Shown here: piece after piece, positions 36,530-45,272 of the stretch
Layout: every line of letters begins with the position of its first letter
Position numbering within the stretch: position 1 is the first letter of the stretch
Assembly: GCF_000423305.1 (NCBI RefSeq)
Contig: NZ_KE384002.1
Coordinates: 70,915 to 134,914 of the forward strand
Direction of reading: 5' to 3'
DNA: 64,000 bases
Source of the DNA: Legionella moravica DSM 19234
GTDB lineage: Bacteria > Pseudomonadota > Gammaproteobacteria > Legionellales > Legionellaceae
Made by a program: the position numbers and the translations under genes
Notes under the pieces: model-generated
What the model saw: only the letters and a program-made list of their open reading frames with translations
Databases searched by the model: none
Told to the model about the DNA's origin: nothing

Positions 36530-36608
36530 GTGATTTGATAAACCGTGCCAGTTACAATCCTGATTAATTCTGGATATAATGTTCCTTTTTCTGCTTATTT
36601 CATTGGCC

Positions 36609-37394
36609 ATGCTCACAGTAATTATTATAACTAAAAATGAAGAGTCTAACATTCGACGATGTTTGGAGTCTGTACGTTTTGCTGATGAAATTATAGTTGT
36701 TGATTCAGGTAGTACTGACAATACTGTAGCAATTACTCGTGAATATACCGATAAGGTGTTTCAGACGGACTGGCAGGGGTACGGAATTCAAAAGCAACGA
36801 GCATTGGCAAAAGCAACTGGTGATTGGGTTTTGAACCTTGATGCAGATGAGTCTGTGAGTAGTGCGTTGCAGGAAGAAATCATGAAAGTCATTTCATCTG
36901 ATTCAGCTGACGCATTTCGTGTGCCCATTCAAATGTTTTTTTACAATAAGCTTTTAAAACATTCAGCATCGCCCAAAAGACATATTCGGTTGTTTAAACG
37001 TGCTAACGCTAATTACAGCAATGACATTGTTCATGAAAAAATACTGGTATCAGCAACGGCACGTATTGGCAAATTAAAAAATGCCATACAGCATCACTCG
37101 TATAGAGATTTAAGTCATGTCTTGTATAAGCTTAATAAATATTCATCATATTCCGCAAAAATTCGAATTGAATCCAATAAAAAAATGAGCTTCATTCGGG
37201 TTTTAGCGAGTACAAGCTGGATGTTTAGCCGATGTTTTATTTTACAGCGTGGATTTTTAGATGGTAAGCTTGGATTTTTATTTGCCGTTATTAGCGCGCA
37301 AGGAACTTTTTATCGTGGAGTAAAACAGATTTATAGAGACCGTAATATCAATGAATTACCTTGTATAACAAATACCGATAAGGATGAAATGTGA
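36609..37394 (+). CDS. GT2 glycosyltransferase, LPS core type (WaaE-like)
   Basis: 261 residues from the ATG at 36609 (MLTVIIITKNEESN); an ATG at 36579 would add ten hydrophobic residues. GT-A fold: NIRRCLESVRFADEIIVVDS, GSTDNTV, KATGDWVLNLDADE with the metal-binding DxD, and a C-terminal SAQGTFYRGVKQIYR. This pattern fits beta-1,4-glucosyltransferases of the LPS inner core. Its stop overlaps the GTG start of the O-antigen-ligase-like gene by 4 bp. Confidence 0.82.
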   Translation: MLTVIIITKNEESNIRRCLESVRFADEIIVVDSGSTDNTVAITREYTDKVFQTDWQGYGIQKQRALAKATGDWVLNLDADESVSSALQEEIMKVISSDSADAFRVPIQMFFYNKLLKHSASPKRHIRLFKRANANYSNDIVHEKILVSATARIGKLKNAIQHHSYRDLSHVLYKLNKYSSYSAKIRIESNKKMSFIRVLASTSWMFSRCFILQRGFLDGKLGFLFAVISAQGTFYRGVKQIYRDRNINELPCITNTDKDEM

Positions 37395-38638
37395 GACTAC
37401 CATTGCTGGAAGGAAAGGGTATATTGGTAACTTCAATATTATTTGTCTTGTTTATGTTTTTTATTCCAATTAGCCCCACCTTTAAATCGATTTTTTTTGC
37501 TTGTGCGGTGGGTGCCGTATTACTGACCCCGCAATACAGTCAATACATTCCGTATGCATTTAATTCATTATGGGGGCTATCCGCTTTAGCCTTATTGTTA
37601 TTTTCCGTAATTGCTTGTCTTTGGAGTCCTGCACCTTTTTCCATGCAATTGACCGTAGTTGGTAAATATTCAAAATTAATTTATCTACCAGTGCTTGCTG
37701 TTGCATTTGTAAATCCCAAAATAAGAACGATGACGCTGAACAGTTATTTGGCAGCCATGCTGTTAACCTGCATTATTTCAATACTTAAAGCTGAGAATAT
37801 TTTGACGCAAGGTGACCCTGGCGAAGTTTTTTATAATCATATTATAACCGGGTTTATGATGGGTTTTGCTGCTTATATAGCAGGTCTTTATGCTTTTAGA
37901 TACACAGGCTGGTTGAGAGGGATATACTCCTTCCTTGTCGGATTAATGAGTTATCAGGTACTTTTCATCAACACGGGTAGAACCGGTTATGTTGTCTATT
38001 TTATTTTAATGGCTTTTCTCATTATTCAAAAACTCAGTATTAAAAAAGCATTAGTGGGAGTGCTATTGTTTAGCAGCCTGGTAGGATTGGTTTATCATGA
38101 AAGTCCAATCATGTATGCCCGAGTTCATGATTTAATCTCGGACATTAAGGCTTTAAAACAGAACAACCAAAATACATCACTGGGGTATAGAATACAGTTC
38201 CATAATTATGCTCAATCCTTATGGGATAAACACCCGATTTTTGGCATTGGTACAGGTGGTTTTAAATACAGTTTCGCACAAGATAATCCAGTGCCCAGTT
38301 GGGGGCCAGAGCTGACTGATCCTCACAGTCAATATTGGATGACTCTATCAGAACAGGGATTGGCAGGCTTGGTGTTATTAATCATCTTTTTAGGCAGTTT
38401 ATTGATTACTTCATTTCAATTAACTGAAACGAAACCGATCCTTTTAGGAATACTTATTTCATTCTGCATCGGCTCTTTCTCAGATACTATTTTGTGCTAT
38501 TCAACAGCAGGTTATTTATTAGTGGTAATGAGCGCTTTATGTTTTGGCGAGCTTATTGAGCAACGCAAGATGAAAAGCGTCAATGAATCTAATCTGACTT
38601 CTGCTGATGATGCAATGAAGCTAAGCCCGGTTGTATAG
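37391..38638 (+). CDS. O-antigen ligase family membrane protein (RfaL/Wzy-like)
   Basis: 415 residues, about 10-12 membrane helices, GTG start. The periplasmic loop in the second half has the Wzy_C features FINTGRTGYVVYFILM, SLGYRIQFHNYAQSLWDKHP and IFGIGTGGFKYSFAQDN, followed by DPHSQYWMTLSEQG. It probably transfers O-antigen or another glycan to lipid A-core in the periplasm; polymerase activity is an alternative. The last 50 bp overlap the 3' end of convergent thiD. Confidence 0.82.
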   Translation: MRLPLLEGKGILVTSILFVLFMFFIPISPTFKSIFFACAVGAVLLTPQYSQYIPYAFNSLWGLSALALLLFSVIACLWSPAPFSMQLTVVGKYSKLIYLPVLAVAFVNPKIRTMTLNSYLAAMLLTCIISILKAENILTQGDPGEVFYNHIITGFMMGFAAYIAGLYAFRYTGWLRGIYSFLVGLMSYQVLFINTGRTGYVVYFILMAFLIIQKLSIKKALVGVLLFSSLVGLVYHESPIMYARVHDLISDIKALKQNNQNTSLGYRIQFHNYAQSLWDKHPIFGIGTGGFKYSFAQDNPVPSWGPELTDPHSQYWMTLSEQGLAGLVLLIIFLGSLLITSFQLTETKPILLGILISFCIGSFSDTILCYSTAGYLLVVMSALCFGELIEQRKMKSVNESNLTSADDAMKLSPVV

Positions 38639-39446
38639 AGAGAGTTGGCCACACATGGTAGAAGTGATGAACAGGGCCATTACCAAAACCTACAGAGGTC
38701 TCTTTAGCCGCTTCAATGGCATGAGTTAAATAGTTTTTTGCAAAGCTGCAGGCTTGATTTAAATTCATATTTTGAGCAAGACATGCTGCAATTGCCGCAG
38801 ATAAGGTGCAACCGGTTCCATGTGTGTTCTTCGAGTCAATCCTGGTATTTTTGTACCATGCTATTGATCCGTCAACTCCATAAAGTAAATCATTGGATTC
38901 TGCAGATTGCAGATGCCCACCTTTTAGTAATACATGTTTAGGGCCTAAGCCAATGATTTTCTGAGCTACAGATATCATGTCCTCCTCCGAGGAAGCATTG
39001 ATGCCTGTAAAAGCGTACGCTTCAGGAATATTGGGCGTGATTAATGTTGTTAGAGGCATGAGTACCGAGGTTAATGTATCGATTGCTTCGGGCAATAATA
39101 AGGCATCACCACTTTTGGCGACGGTCACCGGATCCAGGACAATTGGAATATCGGTCGCTCTTTTTTTAAGAATACAAGCAACAAGCTCAATAATCTCACT
39201 TTTAAACAACATACCAATTTTAATGCTGTCGGGTCTTATATCATCAAAAATGGCATTGAGTTGATCTTCAATTGCTTGCAGCGGGATTTCATAACAGGTT
39301 CTTACACCACAGGTATTCTGCACTGGCAGTGCGGTTAGAACGGTCATTCCATAACAGCCTAAAGCGGAAAACGTTTTAAGATCTGCCTGTATTCCAGCAC
39401 CTCCAGAACCATCAAAACCTGCTATGGATAAAGCTTTATATTGCAT
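38589..39446 (-). CDS. thiD: Hydroxymethylpyrimidine kinase / phosphomethylpyrimidine kinase
   Basis: Phosphorylates HMP and HMP-P in thiamine synthesis and salvage. 285 residues, ribokinase fold: ALSIAGFDGSGGAGIQADLK, LTALPVQNTCGV, VLDPVTVAKSGDALL, the anion hole THGTGCTLSAAIAA and LTHAIEAAKETSVGFGNGPV. The last 17 or so codons lie inside the convergent ligase gene. It is the third gene of thiE-thiM-thiD; ATG overlaps the thiM stop. Confidence 0.95.
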   Translation of the reverse strand: MQYKALSIAGFDGSGGAGIQADLKTFSALGCYGMTVLTALPVQNTCGVRTCYEIPLQAIEDQLNAIFDDIRPDSIKIGMLFKSEIIELVACILKKRATDIPIVLDPVTVAKSGDALLLPEAIDTLTSVLMPLTTLITPNIPEAYAFTGINASSEEDMISVAQKIIGLGPKHVLLKGGHLQSAESNDLLYGVDGSIAWYKNTRIDSKNTHGTGCTLSAAIAACLAQNMNLNQACSFAKNYLTHAIEAAKETSVGFGNGPVHHFYHVWPTLSIQPGLASLHHQQKSD

Positions 39447-40243
39447 TAGATGTTTACTCTTGAGTGTTTAATTACTTCAGTAAAAAAATTCCAGTCCGGA
39501 TCGTATAAATTATCAATAAAGGCTTGCCTGAATGTACCCGGTTTTTGTGTTTGTTGATGGGTTAATTGGCCACATAAACCAAAATAAGCCGAAGCATGTG
39601 AACTTGCTTGAAAGTGATTGGGATTAACAGCGGCAAATGCGCTAAGAACCGCGGTCATAGTGCATCCCATTCCGGTGATTAGAGGCATGAGATCCGAGCC
39701 AAAAGGAAGTAATTGTTTTTGGGTACCATCGGTTATAAAGTCTTCTGGCCCACTGATCACTATGATGCTATTGTGAGCATGAGCCAAGGACATTGCCCCA
39801 TCCATTGCATTCTCGACTTGATGAGTCGTTTCAACTCCTTTGGTTAATCCATGCATTCCGGTTAAAGAAATGATTTCACTGGCATTACCTCTGATAATAT
39901 CTGCCAAGGACAGGATTTTGAGGGAAGCAGACGTTCTTAATTTACTGGCTCCAGAACCCACCGGATCCAATATGACTGGTTTATTCAAAGAACGAGCCAG
40001 GTCCGCGGCATAAAGGGCTCGTTCAATAAAGGCATCATTTAAGGTACCTGTATTGATGTATACAGCCTGACAAATATTCACTAACTCTGCCAATTCGGAA
40101 CTATCCTCTGACATCAGCGGCGCTGCGCCAAGTGCAAGCAGGCTGTTTGCCATAAAGTCCATAGTGACGTAATTGGTTAAACACAGTATTAATGGCTTTA
40201 TTTTCCTGATTTGGAGGAAAGAGTTTTTTATGTCGTTGAACAT
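39446..40243 (-). CDS. thiM: Hydroxyethylthiazole kinase
   Basis: Phosphorylates the thiazole alcohol for salvage. 265 residues: PLILCLTNYVTMDFMANSLL, GAAPLMSEDSSEL, NIGTL-type segment VYINTGTLNDAFI, ILDPVGSGASKLRT, NASEIISLTG and TGMGCTMTAVLSAFAAV with the catalytic Cys. It is 3 bp from thiE and overlaps thiD. Presence of thiM with thiD and thiE but no thiC or thiG here points to precursor salvage. Confidence 0.95.
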   Translation of the reverse strand: MFNDIKNSFLQIRKIKPLILCLTNYVTMDFMANSLLALGAAPLMSEDSSELAELVNICQAVYINTGTLNDAFIERALYAADLARSLNKPVILDPVGSGASKLRTSASLKILSLADIIRGNASEIISLTGMHGLTKGVETTHQVENAMDGAMSLAHAHNSIIVISGPEDFITDGTQKQLLPFGSDLMPLITGMGCTMTAVLSAFAAVNPNHFQASSHASAYFGLCGQLTHQQTQKPGTFRQAFIDNLYDPDWNFFTEVIKHSRVNI

Positions 40244-40246
40244 CTA

Positions 40247-40882
40247 TTAAAAACTCCTGCGGTCAATTATTTTTCGGAGTGTTAATGTCGTATCTGCCGG
40301 ATGCTTTGCTAGATGCAGCGCGCCTATTACAGCTACTCCTTGTGCGCCAGCCTGAAGGACGTCGATTAAATTGTCCTCGTTGATTCCTCCAATACCAATC
40401 AGAGGGTGTTTGGATTGGTTGGACAGATGAGTTACTCCCTCCAGGCCCCATATTTTTTTCAGATTATTTTTATGATGGCTTGGAAAAACCGCGCTTGCGG
40501 CAACATAATTTAGTTCTGAGCGATTGGCTTGAGTTAATTCATCCTCCGACTCTATTGAAAGACCAATGAATTTATTAATGCCCAATAGATTTCTGGCTTT
40601 CAATGGACAGGTATCTGATTGCCCAAGATGTACGCCATCCGCGTGCACCTGCATGGCAAGATGAACATCATCATTAATAATCAGGGGAATTTGATAAGCG
40701 CTCAGAAGGTGTTTTAATTCCAGAGCAAATTCTAATTTAAAGGATTCATCTGCATTTTTTTCTCTCAATTGAACGGATGTGACTCCTGATGAGATGCACT
40801 GTTTTATAAAATTCAGGTATTGAGGAATAGGAGTAGTCTGTCGATGAGTAATCAACATTAATTTATAAAATTCGACGCTCAT
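40247..40882 (-). CDS. thiE: Thiamine-phosphate synthase
   Basis: Joins HMP-PP and thiazole phosphate. 211 residues from the ATG at 40882, which has CAGGT upstream and follows a promoter; the frame is open to 40924. TIM barrel motifs: ISSGVTSVQLREK, LIINDDVHLAMQVHADGVHL, GQSDTCPLKARN, YVAASAVFPSHHK, GIGGINEDNLIDVLQAGAQG and VAVIGAL. Confidence 0.94.
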   Translation of the reverse strand: MSVEFYKLMLITHRQTTPIPQYLNFIKQCISSGVTSVQLREKNADESFKLEFALELKHLLSAYQIPLIINDDVHLAMQVHADGVHLGQSDTCPLKARNLLGINKFIGLSIESEDELTQANRSELNYVAASAVFPSHHKNNLKKIWGLEGVTHLSNQSKHPLIGIGGINEDNLIDVLQAGAQGVAVIGALHLAKHPADTTLTLRKIIDRRSF

Positions 40883-40910
40883 AACAACCTGTTTCACCCA
40901 TATTTCATCA

Positions 40911-40939
40911 TCTGTATGGGGCAATTTTTAGTACGTCAA
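40911..40939 (-). promoter_or_regulatory. Candidate thiEMD promoter
   Basis: On the minus strand TTGACG, 17-bp spacer, TACAGA, about 28 bp before the ThiE ATG at 40882. It supports that start and leaves no room for a TPP riboswitch between promoter and gene. Confidence 0.45.
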
Positions 40940-41004
40940 TACTAACTGAACAACCGTATTTTGTCTAATAGATCAGGGTTAGAGCATCTGCTACAAGGCT
41001 TGCT

Positions 41005-41151
41005 TCATAATTCATATGTTTCGTTTTTAGGGGTACACAAATCAGCACGAAAATCATCCAATGCTTCGTACTTGCAATGTAAGATCAAAATGTCGTAATT
41101 CTTTTTCAAATCAAAATAGTCATCTACTTGCGGTTTCACAGGGAGAGACAT
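41005..41151 (-). CDS. Possible small protein of 48 residues
   Basis: MSLPVKPQVDDYFDLKKNYD, then a normal-looking mixed composition (ILILHCKYEALDDFRADLC) to a TGA. It sits in the 396-bp gap between the acyl-CoA dehydrogenase and thiE. Only a weak GTGAG precedes it. The composition looks protein-like, but it could be a remnant of a longer gene. The rest of the gap shows nothing. Confidence 0.35.
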   Translation of the reverse strand: MSLPVKPQVDDYFDLKKNYDILILHCKYEALDDFRADLCTPKNETYEL

Positions 41152-41278
41152 ATTAACTCACTATACTTTATTGTAATTTATCTATTATTGCTAAAGCATT
41201 CTTCAATAGTATTGGTGATAGGATTTGACGGGATGACAGTGGTTCACTCAAATCGTATCATTAGTCCCCATTATATTG

Positions 41279-42427
41279 TTAATCTTGATGTTTTATAGAT
41301 TTCTCCCTTCTGTAATTCAAATACATATGTTTTATAATTTCTTCGCGTTGAACTTCTTCTGTTCCGCCGCCAATTGATGATGCTATTGAGGATGCTAGTA
41401 AATAATCGTAGCGATCTTTCTGTACGCCATAACTACCAAAAATCTTGATAATATGCATAATCGCATCCGTCGCTAAATTAGCACCATAGAATTTTGATAT
41501 CGATGCTAATAGGGAGGATTCTTGTCCATTCATAAATTTTTCAATAGCCTGGTAGGCAAGCAATTTTGAAATTTCGTAATTGCATTTAATGTCAGTCAAC
41601 CTTTTGCGGATGTATTGATGCTCAATGATTTTTTTATTAAAAACGATGCGTGTATCGGTATATTCTATGGTTTCTTCCATGATTCGCTCCAGAACACCGA
41701 TATTAACAAAACCTACTAATAATCGCTCTCTAGAAAAAATTGAGTGTAAAATAGTATACCCATCTCCGATTTTTCCAAGAATAAACTCTGGTGGAACTTG
41801 AACATTGCTAAAATCAATTTGACCGGTCGCAGAATCTTCAACGCCAGATGCACATAAAGAATGTGTGTTATCAACCCCATTCCATGAAGAATCGACTGCT
41901 ACAATAACGGGCTGGTGAGTATCCATTATTTCCGCAGTCACCAACATTAAATTTGCAATCGATCCATTAGTTATAGACCATTTAGTTCCATTCAGGATAA
42001 ATCCTTTATCATTTGGAATTAATTTTGTTTGTATTAATTTGGATTCTGAACCGCCATGTAATTCTGATCCTGCTTGTGCGGTGATTAATTTTCCAGAGAT
42101 CAGTGAGTCCCAATATTTGTTTTTCAATGTGTCAGAACCAAATTGATTTATCATTGGCATAACAACACCGGCTTGGATTATCAATGACGAGCATGAACCG
42201 GGACATCGCATTCCATAAGACAATCCCTCAAGTGCAGCGGCTAAAAAATGAAGACCATCTTCGTTATTATATTGAATTGAATTAATAAAAAAATGTTCAT
42301 CACTAAGCCTTTCCCATAGTCCTTCGGGTAAACACCCTTTTTTGCGAGCTTCCTGACAGGCATTCTCGAATTTTTTGCCAATATCTGCATAGTGATTTTT
42401 TATATCTAAAAATAATGTGCTATCCAT
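41279..42427 (-). CDS. Acyl-CoA dehydrogenase family flavoprotein
   Basis: 382 residues. N-terminal helical domain, middle beta domain (ITAQAGSELHGGSESKLIQT, FILNGTKWSITNGSIANLML, GYTILHSIFSRERLLVGFVN) and C-terminal helical domain ending SSIGGGTEEVQREEIIKHMY, which contains the FAD-contacting GGGTEEVQR. In this operon it probably acts on an acyl group held on the neighbouring carrier protein rather than on CoA, as in flavoprotein dehydrogenases of pyrrolyl-carrier pathways; this is inference. AAGG lies upstream of the ATG. Last gene of the three-gene operon. Confidence 0.88.
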   Translation of the reverse strand: MDSTLFLDIKNHYADIGKKFENACQEARKKGCLPEGLWERLSDEHFFINSIQYNNEDGLHFLAAALEGLSYGMRCPGSCSSLIIQAGVVMPMINQFGSDTLKNKYWDSLISGKLITAQAGSELHGGSESKLIQTKLIPNDKGFILNGTKWSITNGSIANLMLVTAEIMDTHQPVIVAVDSSWNGVDNTHSLCASGVEDSATGQIDFSNVQVPPEFILGKIGDGYTILHSIFSRERLLVGFVNIGVLERIMEETIEYTDTRIVFNKKIIEHQYIRKRLTDIKCNYEISKLLAYQAIEKFMNGQESSLLASISKFYGANLATDAIMHIIKIFGSYGVQKDRYDYLLASSIASSIGGGTEEVQREEIIKHMYLNYRREKSIKHQD

Positions 42428-42442
42428 AAAGAAATACCTTAT

Positions 42443-42706
42443 TTAATGTGTATTTTTTTGTCCGGAAATAATGCTGTTTGCAAGGTCTTGAACGGTCTGA
42501 ATAGAGGCCAGGGATTCATCGGAAAGTGTACAATGAAATTCATCTTCAATATCACATACTAATTCAGTGAGTTGCATTGAAGATACACCAAGATCATAGT
42601 TTAAGTTGGTGTTGGGCTTTACTTGCATTTGGTCGATATGCAGAGATTTCGAAATAACGCCGATTAGCTTTTCATAGATTTCTGTATTAGAAGAGTTGCT
42701 TTTCAT
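42443..42706 (-). CDS. Acyl carrier protein
   Basis: 87 residues, one PP-binding domain. The attachment site is within NYDLGVSSMQLTELVCDIED, where the first Ser of VSS would carry phosphopantetheine; this differs from the DSL of the housekeeping AcpP, marking a specialised carrier. GGAG sits eight bases before the ATG. It lies 17 bp after the ligase gene and 15 bp before the dehydrogenase gene. Confidence 0.9.
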   Translation of the reverse strand: MKSNSSNTEIYEKLIGVISKSLHIDQMQVKPNTNLNYDLGVSSMQLTELVCDIEDEFHCTLSDESLASIQTVQDLANSIISGQKNTH

Positions 42707-42723
42707 AGCTTTGGCTCCAAAAT

Positions 42724-44559
42724 TTAATGTTCATTTTCTTTCCATTCATGCATAATCTCGAGCTTTTTACTGATCAGGAGTTCTTTTGTTTCAAATCGTT
42801 TTAATTTACCACTGGTTGTTCTAGGTAAGGATTTAGGGCTTATTAAGGCAATCCAAAACACAGGCAACTCATGTTCAATTTGTACTCTATGTTTTATTGC
42901 ATCAATTATTTGCGGCCCTTCATTTTTGATGTCTTGTGCGTTGGTTTCACAAACGATCACTAACCGTTCATTATTGTTATGATCAATTGCAAAGCAAGCA
43001 CACTGGTTTAGACGTATTAATGGGTGTGCGGTAGAAACTGTATGTTCGATATCGTGAGAGTAGTGATTGACACCATTGACTATTATTAGATCTTTAATTC
43101 GGCCGGTAACAAACAATTCCCCATCTTCTGATAAAAATCCTAAGTCACCTGTTTTCAAATATAATTTATCGTTATTAACACCTCTATAGGAAGAAAAAAA
43201 TTCTTTATCGTTATTTTTGGTGTAATTCCAATAACCCTTTGACACACTTTGGCTTGAAAAACATATCTCACCGATTACATTGGGTTGACATGGCAGGTTG
43301 GTACTATTTGAAATAATAACCAGGTCATCAATAGGTAATCCGCAACTAATCAGTTTTTTAGTCTTTCCTTTAGCCGAATTGATTTTAACGCTGCTATCTT
43401 GTTTAAGACTGTCCCTGGATACTTCGATAACTTTTGGTTTTGATCCTGGTGAATGAGATGTAACAACTAAAGTCGACTCAGCTAATCCGTAGCTAGGGCA
43501 TAAGGCATTTTCTGTAAACCCATGGGGTTTAAAAGCCGAAATAAAAGATTCTATAGTCTCATATCTAATTGGCTCAGCGCCACTCCAGGCTGCAAACCAA
43601 TTGGAAAGATCGAGTTTATTACGAACTTCTAAAGGTATTTTCTTGACACAATAATCGTATGAAAAATTAGGACCGCCACTATACACTCTTTGTTTCATAT
43701 TGCTAATGGTAGTAAGCCACTTAGCAGGATGCTTAAGAAATGTTATAGGACTCATCAGATTGGTTTCTGTACCACTGTATATAGGTTCAAGTATACCGCC
43801 AATTAATCCCATATCATGGTAGGGAGGCAACCAGGATACAAAGACATCATCATTTTTGATACAAAAGGCATGATTGATTTTTTCAAGATTATGTATAATG
43901 TTTTTATGGGATATCATTACCCCCTTGGGTACGCCAGTTGAGCCTGATGTGTATTGGAGAAATGCTAACATATCTCCTTGAATATCGGGTTTACTCCATT
44001 TTGTCTCAAAGGTAATGGGGATTGTATCAGTTGCAATCCATTTTAACTGGTCCAGGCTCCAGTTTGTAAGTTGGACGTTATAAGGAATTAGTTTATTTGT
44101 AAGATAATTGACTAGGGGTACTCCGTTAATCCATTTTAGCCTTCTAAGAATTTTTAATTTCTTTAAAATCACTTCTGTTGAAAGCAAGACGGATGGATTT
44201 GAGTTTTTTATTATATTTTGTAATTTGTGGACTAATTTGGGATTGTGAGGAGGGTAAACGAGTATAGGTATTAAGCCGGCATACATTGCCCCAAAAAATG
44301 CACTGATTAGATCCAACCCGGGTTGATAAATTAAAATAGCCCGTTCGCCTGCCTTGAATTGTTTATTTTGTAAAAGAGCTGCAATTTTCCGTGAATTTAT
44401 ATCAAGCTCTTTATAAGACAACGTCTGGATTTGTTCCTCACCGTTATTATCCACTGTCATGAAGCGGCAGGCAATCTTATTATTGTTTTGGATAGCTTGA
44501 AACTCTAATAGATCAACAAGAGTGGAGCCAGAAAATTTGGACGTTTTGGAGTTTTCCAT
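42724..44559 (-). CDS. Fatty acyl-AMP ligase (FAAL)
   Basis: 611 residues of the adenylate-forming family. AMP-binding loop LQYTSGSTGVPKGVMISHKN, then SWLPPYHDMGLIGGILEPIY and FLKHPAKWL, which are hallmarks of FAALs rather than acyl-CoA ligases. NWFAAWSGAEPIRYETIESF, SYGLAESTLVVTSH and the hinge GDLGFLSEDGELFVTGRIKD follow. The C-domain contains LPRTTSGKLKRFETKELL. FAALs activate fatty acids as acyl-AMP and load them onto a carrier protein, here most likely the adjacent one. First gene of the operon. Confidence 0.92.
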   Translation of the reverse strand: MENSKTSKFSGSTLVDLLEFQAIQNNNKIACRFMTVDNNGEEQIQTLSYKELDINSRKIAALLQNKQFKAGERAILIYQPGLDLISAFFGAMYAGLIPILVYPPHNPKLVHKLQNIIKNSNPSVLLSTEVILKKLKILRRLKWINGVPLVNYLTNKLIPYNVQLTNWSLDQLKWIATDTIPITFETKWSKPDIQGDMLAFLQYTSGSTGVPKGVMISHKNIIHNLEKINHAFCIKNDDVFVSWLPPYHDMGLIGGILEPIYSGTETNLMSPITFLKHPAKWLTTISNMKQRVYSGGPNFSYDYCVKKIPLEVRNKLDLSNWFAAWSGAEPIRYETIESFISAFKPHGFTENALCPSYGLAESTLVVTSHSPGSKPKVIEVSRDSLKQDSSVKINSAKGKTKKLISCGLPIDDLVIISNSTNLPCQPNVIGEICFSSQSVSKGYWNYTKNNDKEFFSSYRGVNNDKLYLKTGDLGFLSEDGELFVTGRIKDLIIVNGVNHYSHDIEHTVSTAHPLIRLNQCACFAIDHNNNERLVIVCETNAQDIKNEGPQIIDAIKHRVQIEHELPVFWIALISPKSLPRTTSGKLKRFETKELLISKKLEIMHEWKENEH

Positions 44560-44618
44560 GTTAATTACTTGCTTTTTTTTAGTTTAACATGATTTCAGAT
44601 TAGACGGTTTTTATGTAA

Positions 44619-44798
44619 TTCGCAAATTGCTGTAACCACATACTTATTCGTTTAATCAAATCCAATATTTTCGACAGAGCAGACGATATAAATTTTGAAT
44701 ACTCAAAAGCTTTTATTAAACTCAATCAGGCTTATGATAGGCAGCATCCAGAGGATCCTTGCTATAGATCCTCAATGTATGAAGCATATGAAGCGTGA
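44619..44798 (+). pseudogene. Possible 3' gene remnant
   Basis: A 59-codon open frame without a usable start ends EYSKAFIKLNQAYDRQHPED, PCYRSSMYEAYEA, stop. The last 40 residues have a natural protein composition. It lies upstream of the FAAL operon on the opposite strand with no 5' end visible. I do not recognise it. Confidence 0.3.
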
Positions 44799-44835
44799 AG
44801 AGTCGATTTTTTTGAGTTTATAACATTCGTACAGA

Positions 44836-45162
44836 TTACCAGGTTGCGATGCTTTGTTGAGGGTTTTGTAAAGAGCATTCTTCTGATATTGAGCCGTCAT
44901 TACATACAACCAGGCCAGATGCAATATAATCTGGAGAAACTCCTCCTTGCCATAAGCAACACCCTTTTAGTAGTTGCAAATCCATCACTGCATGGCGATC
45001 ACAGTAGCAGGTTGAGTAAAACCCATTATTACAGACTAAACGGCCGGCAGATGAATCGCAGTAGTTTGTCCCACCCATTTTCTCGCAGCATCCACCAGCG
45101 AACACTGGTGAGAAAACCATGCTTAACATAATTGATATCAATAGAGTTTTAAGTGATGGCAT
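44836..45162 (-). CDS. Small Cys-rich secreted protein
   Basis: 108 residues. Signal peptide MPSLKTLLISIMLSMVFSPV ending near VFA. The mature part has about twelve cysteines arranged in two similar halves: GGCCEKMGG...LVCNNGFYSTC and KGCCLWQGG...LVVCNDGSISEEC. An even Cys count and duplicated CC...VCN.G pattern suggest a disulfide-rich fold in the periplasm or outside. Family not recognised. It lies between the rhomboid gene and the FAAL operon, in the same orientation. Confidence 0.7.
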   Translation of the reverse strand: MPSLKTLLISIMLSMVFSPVFAGGCCEKMGGTNYCDSSAGRLVCNNGFYSTCYCDRHAVMDLQLLKGCCLWQGGVSPDYIASGLVVCNDGSISEECSLQNPQQSIATW

Positions 45163-45272
45163 TTTCTGTCTCTTAATATTCTTTATTTTTAGGATAGCAC
45201 AGAGTAAGAAAGAATATTAGAGGATGCACATCAATTCCCGAACGGTCATTAGTGAAACGGTAGAAATGAATC

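Noticed and set aside
40883-41004. TPP riboswitch upstream of thiE
   Set aside because: I looked for the conserved CTGAGA and CCTGATCTGGATAATGCC-like segments on the minus strand and did not find them; the likely promoter is also too close to the gene.
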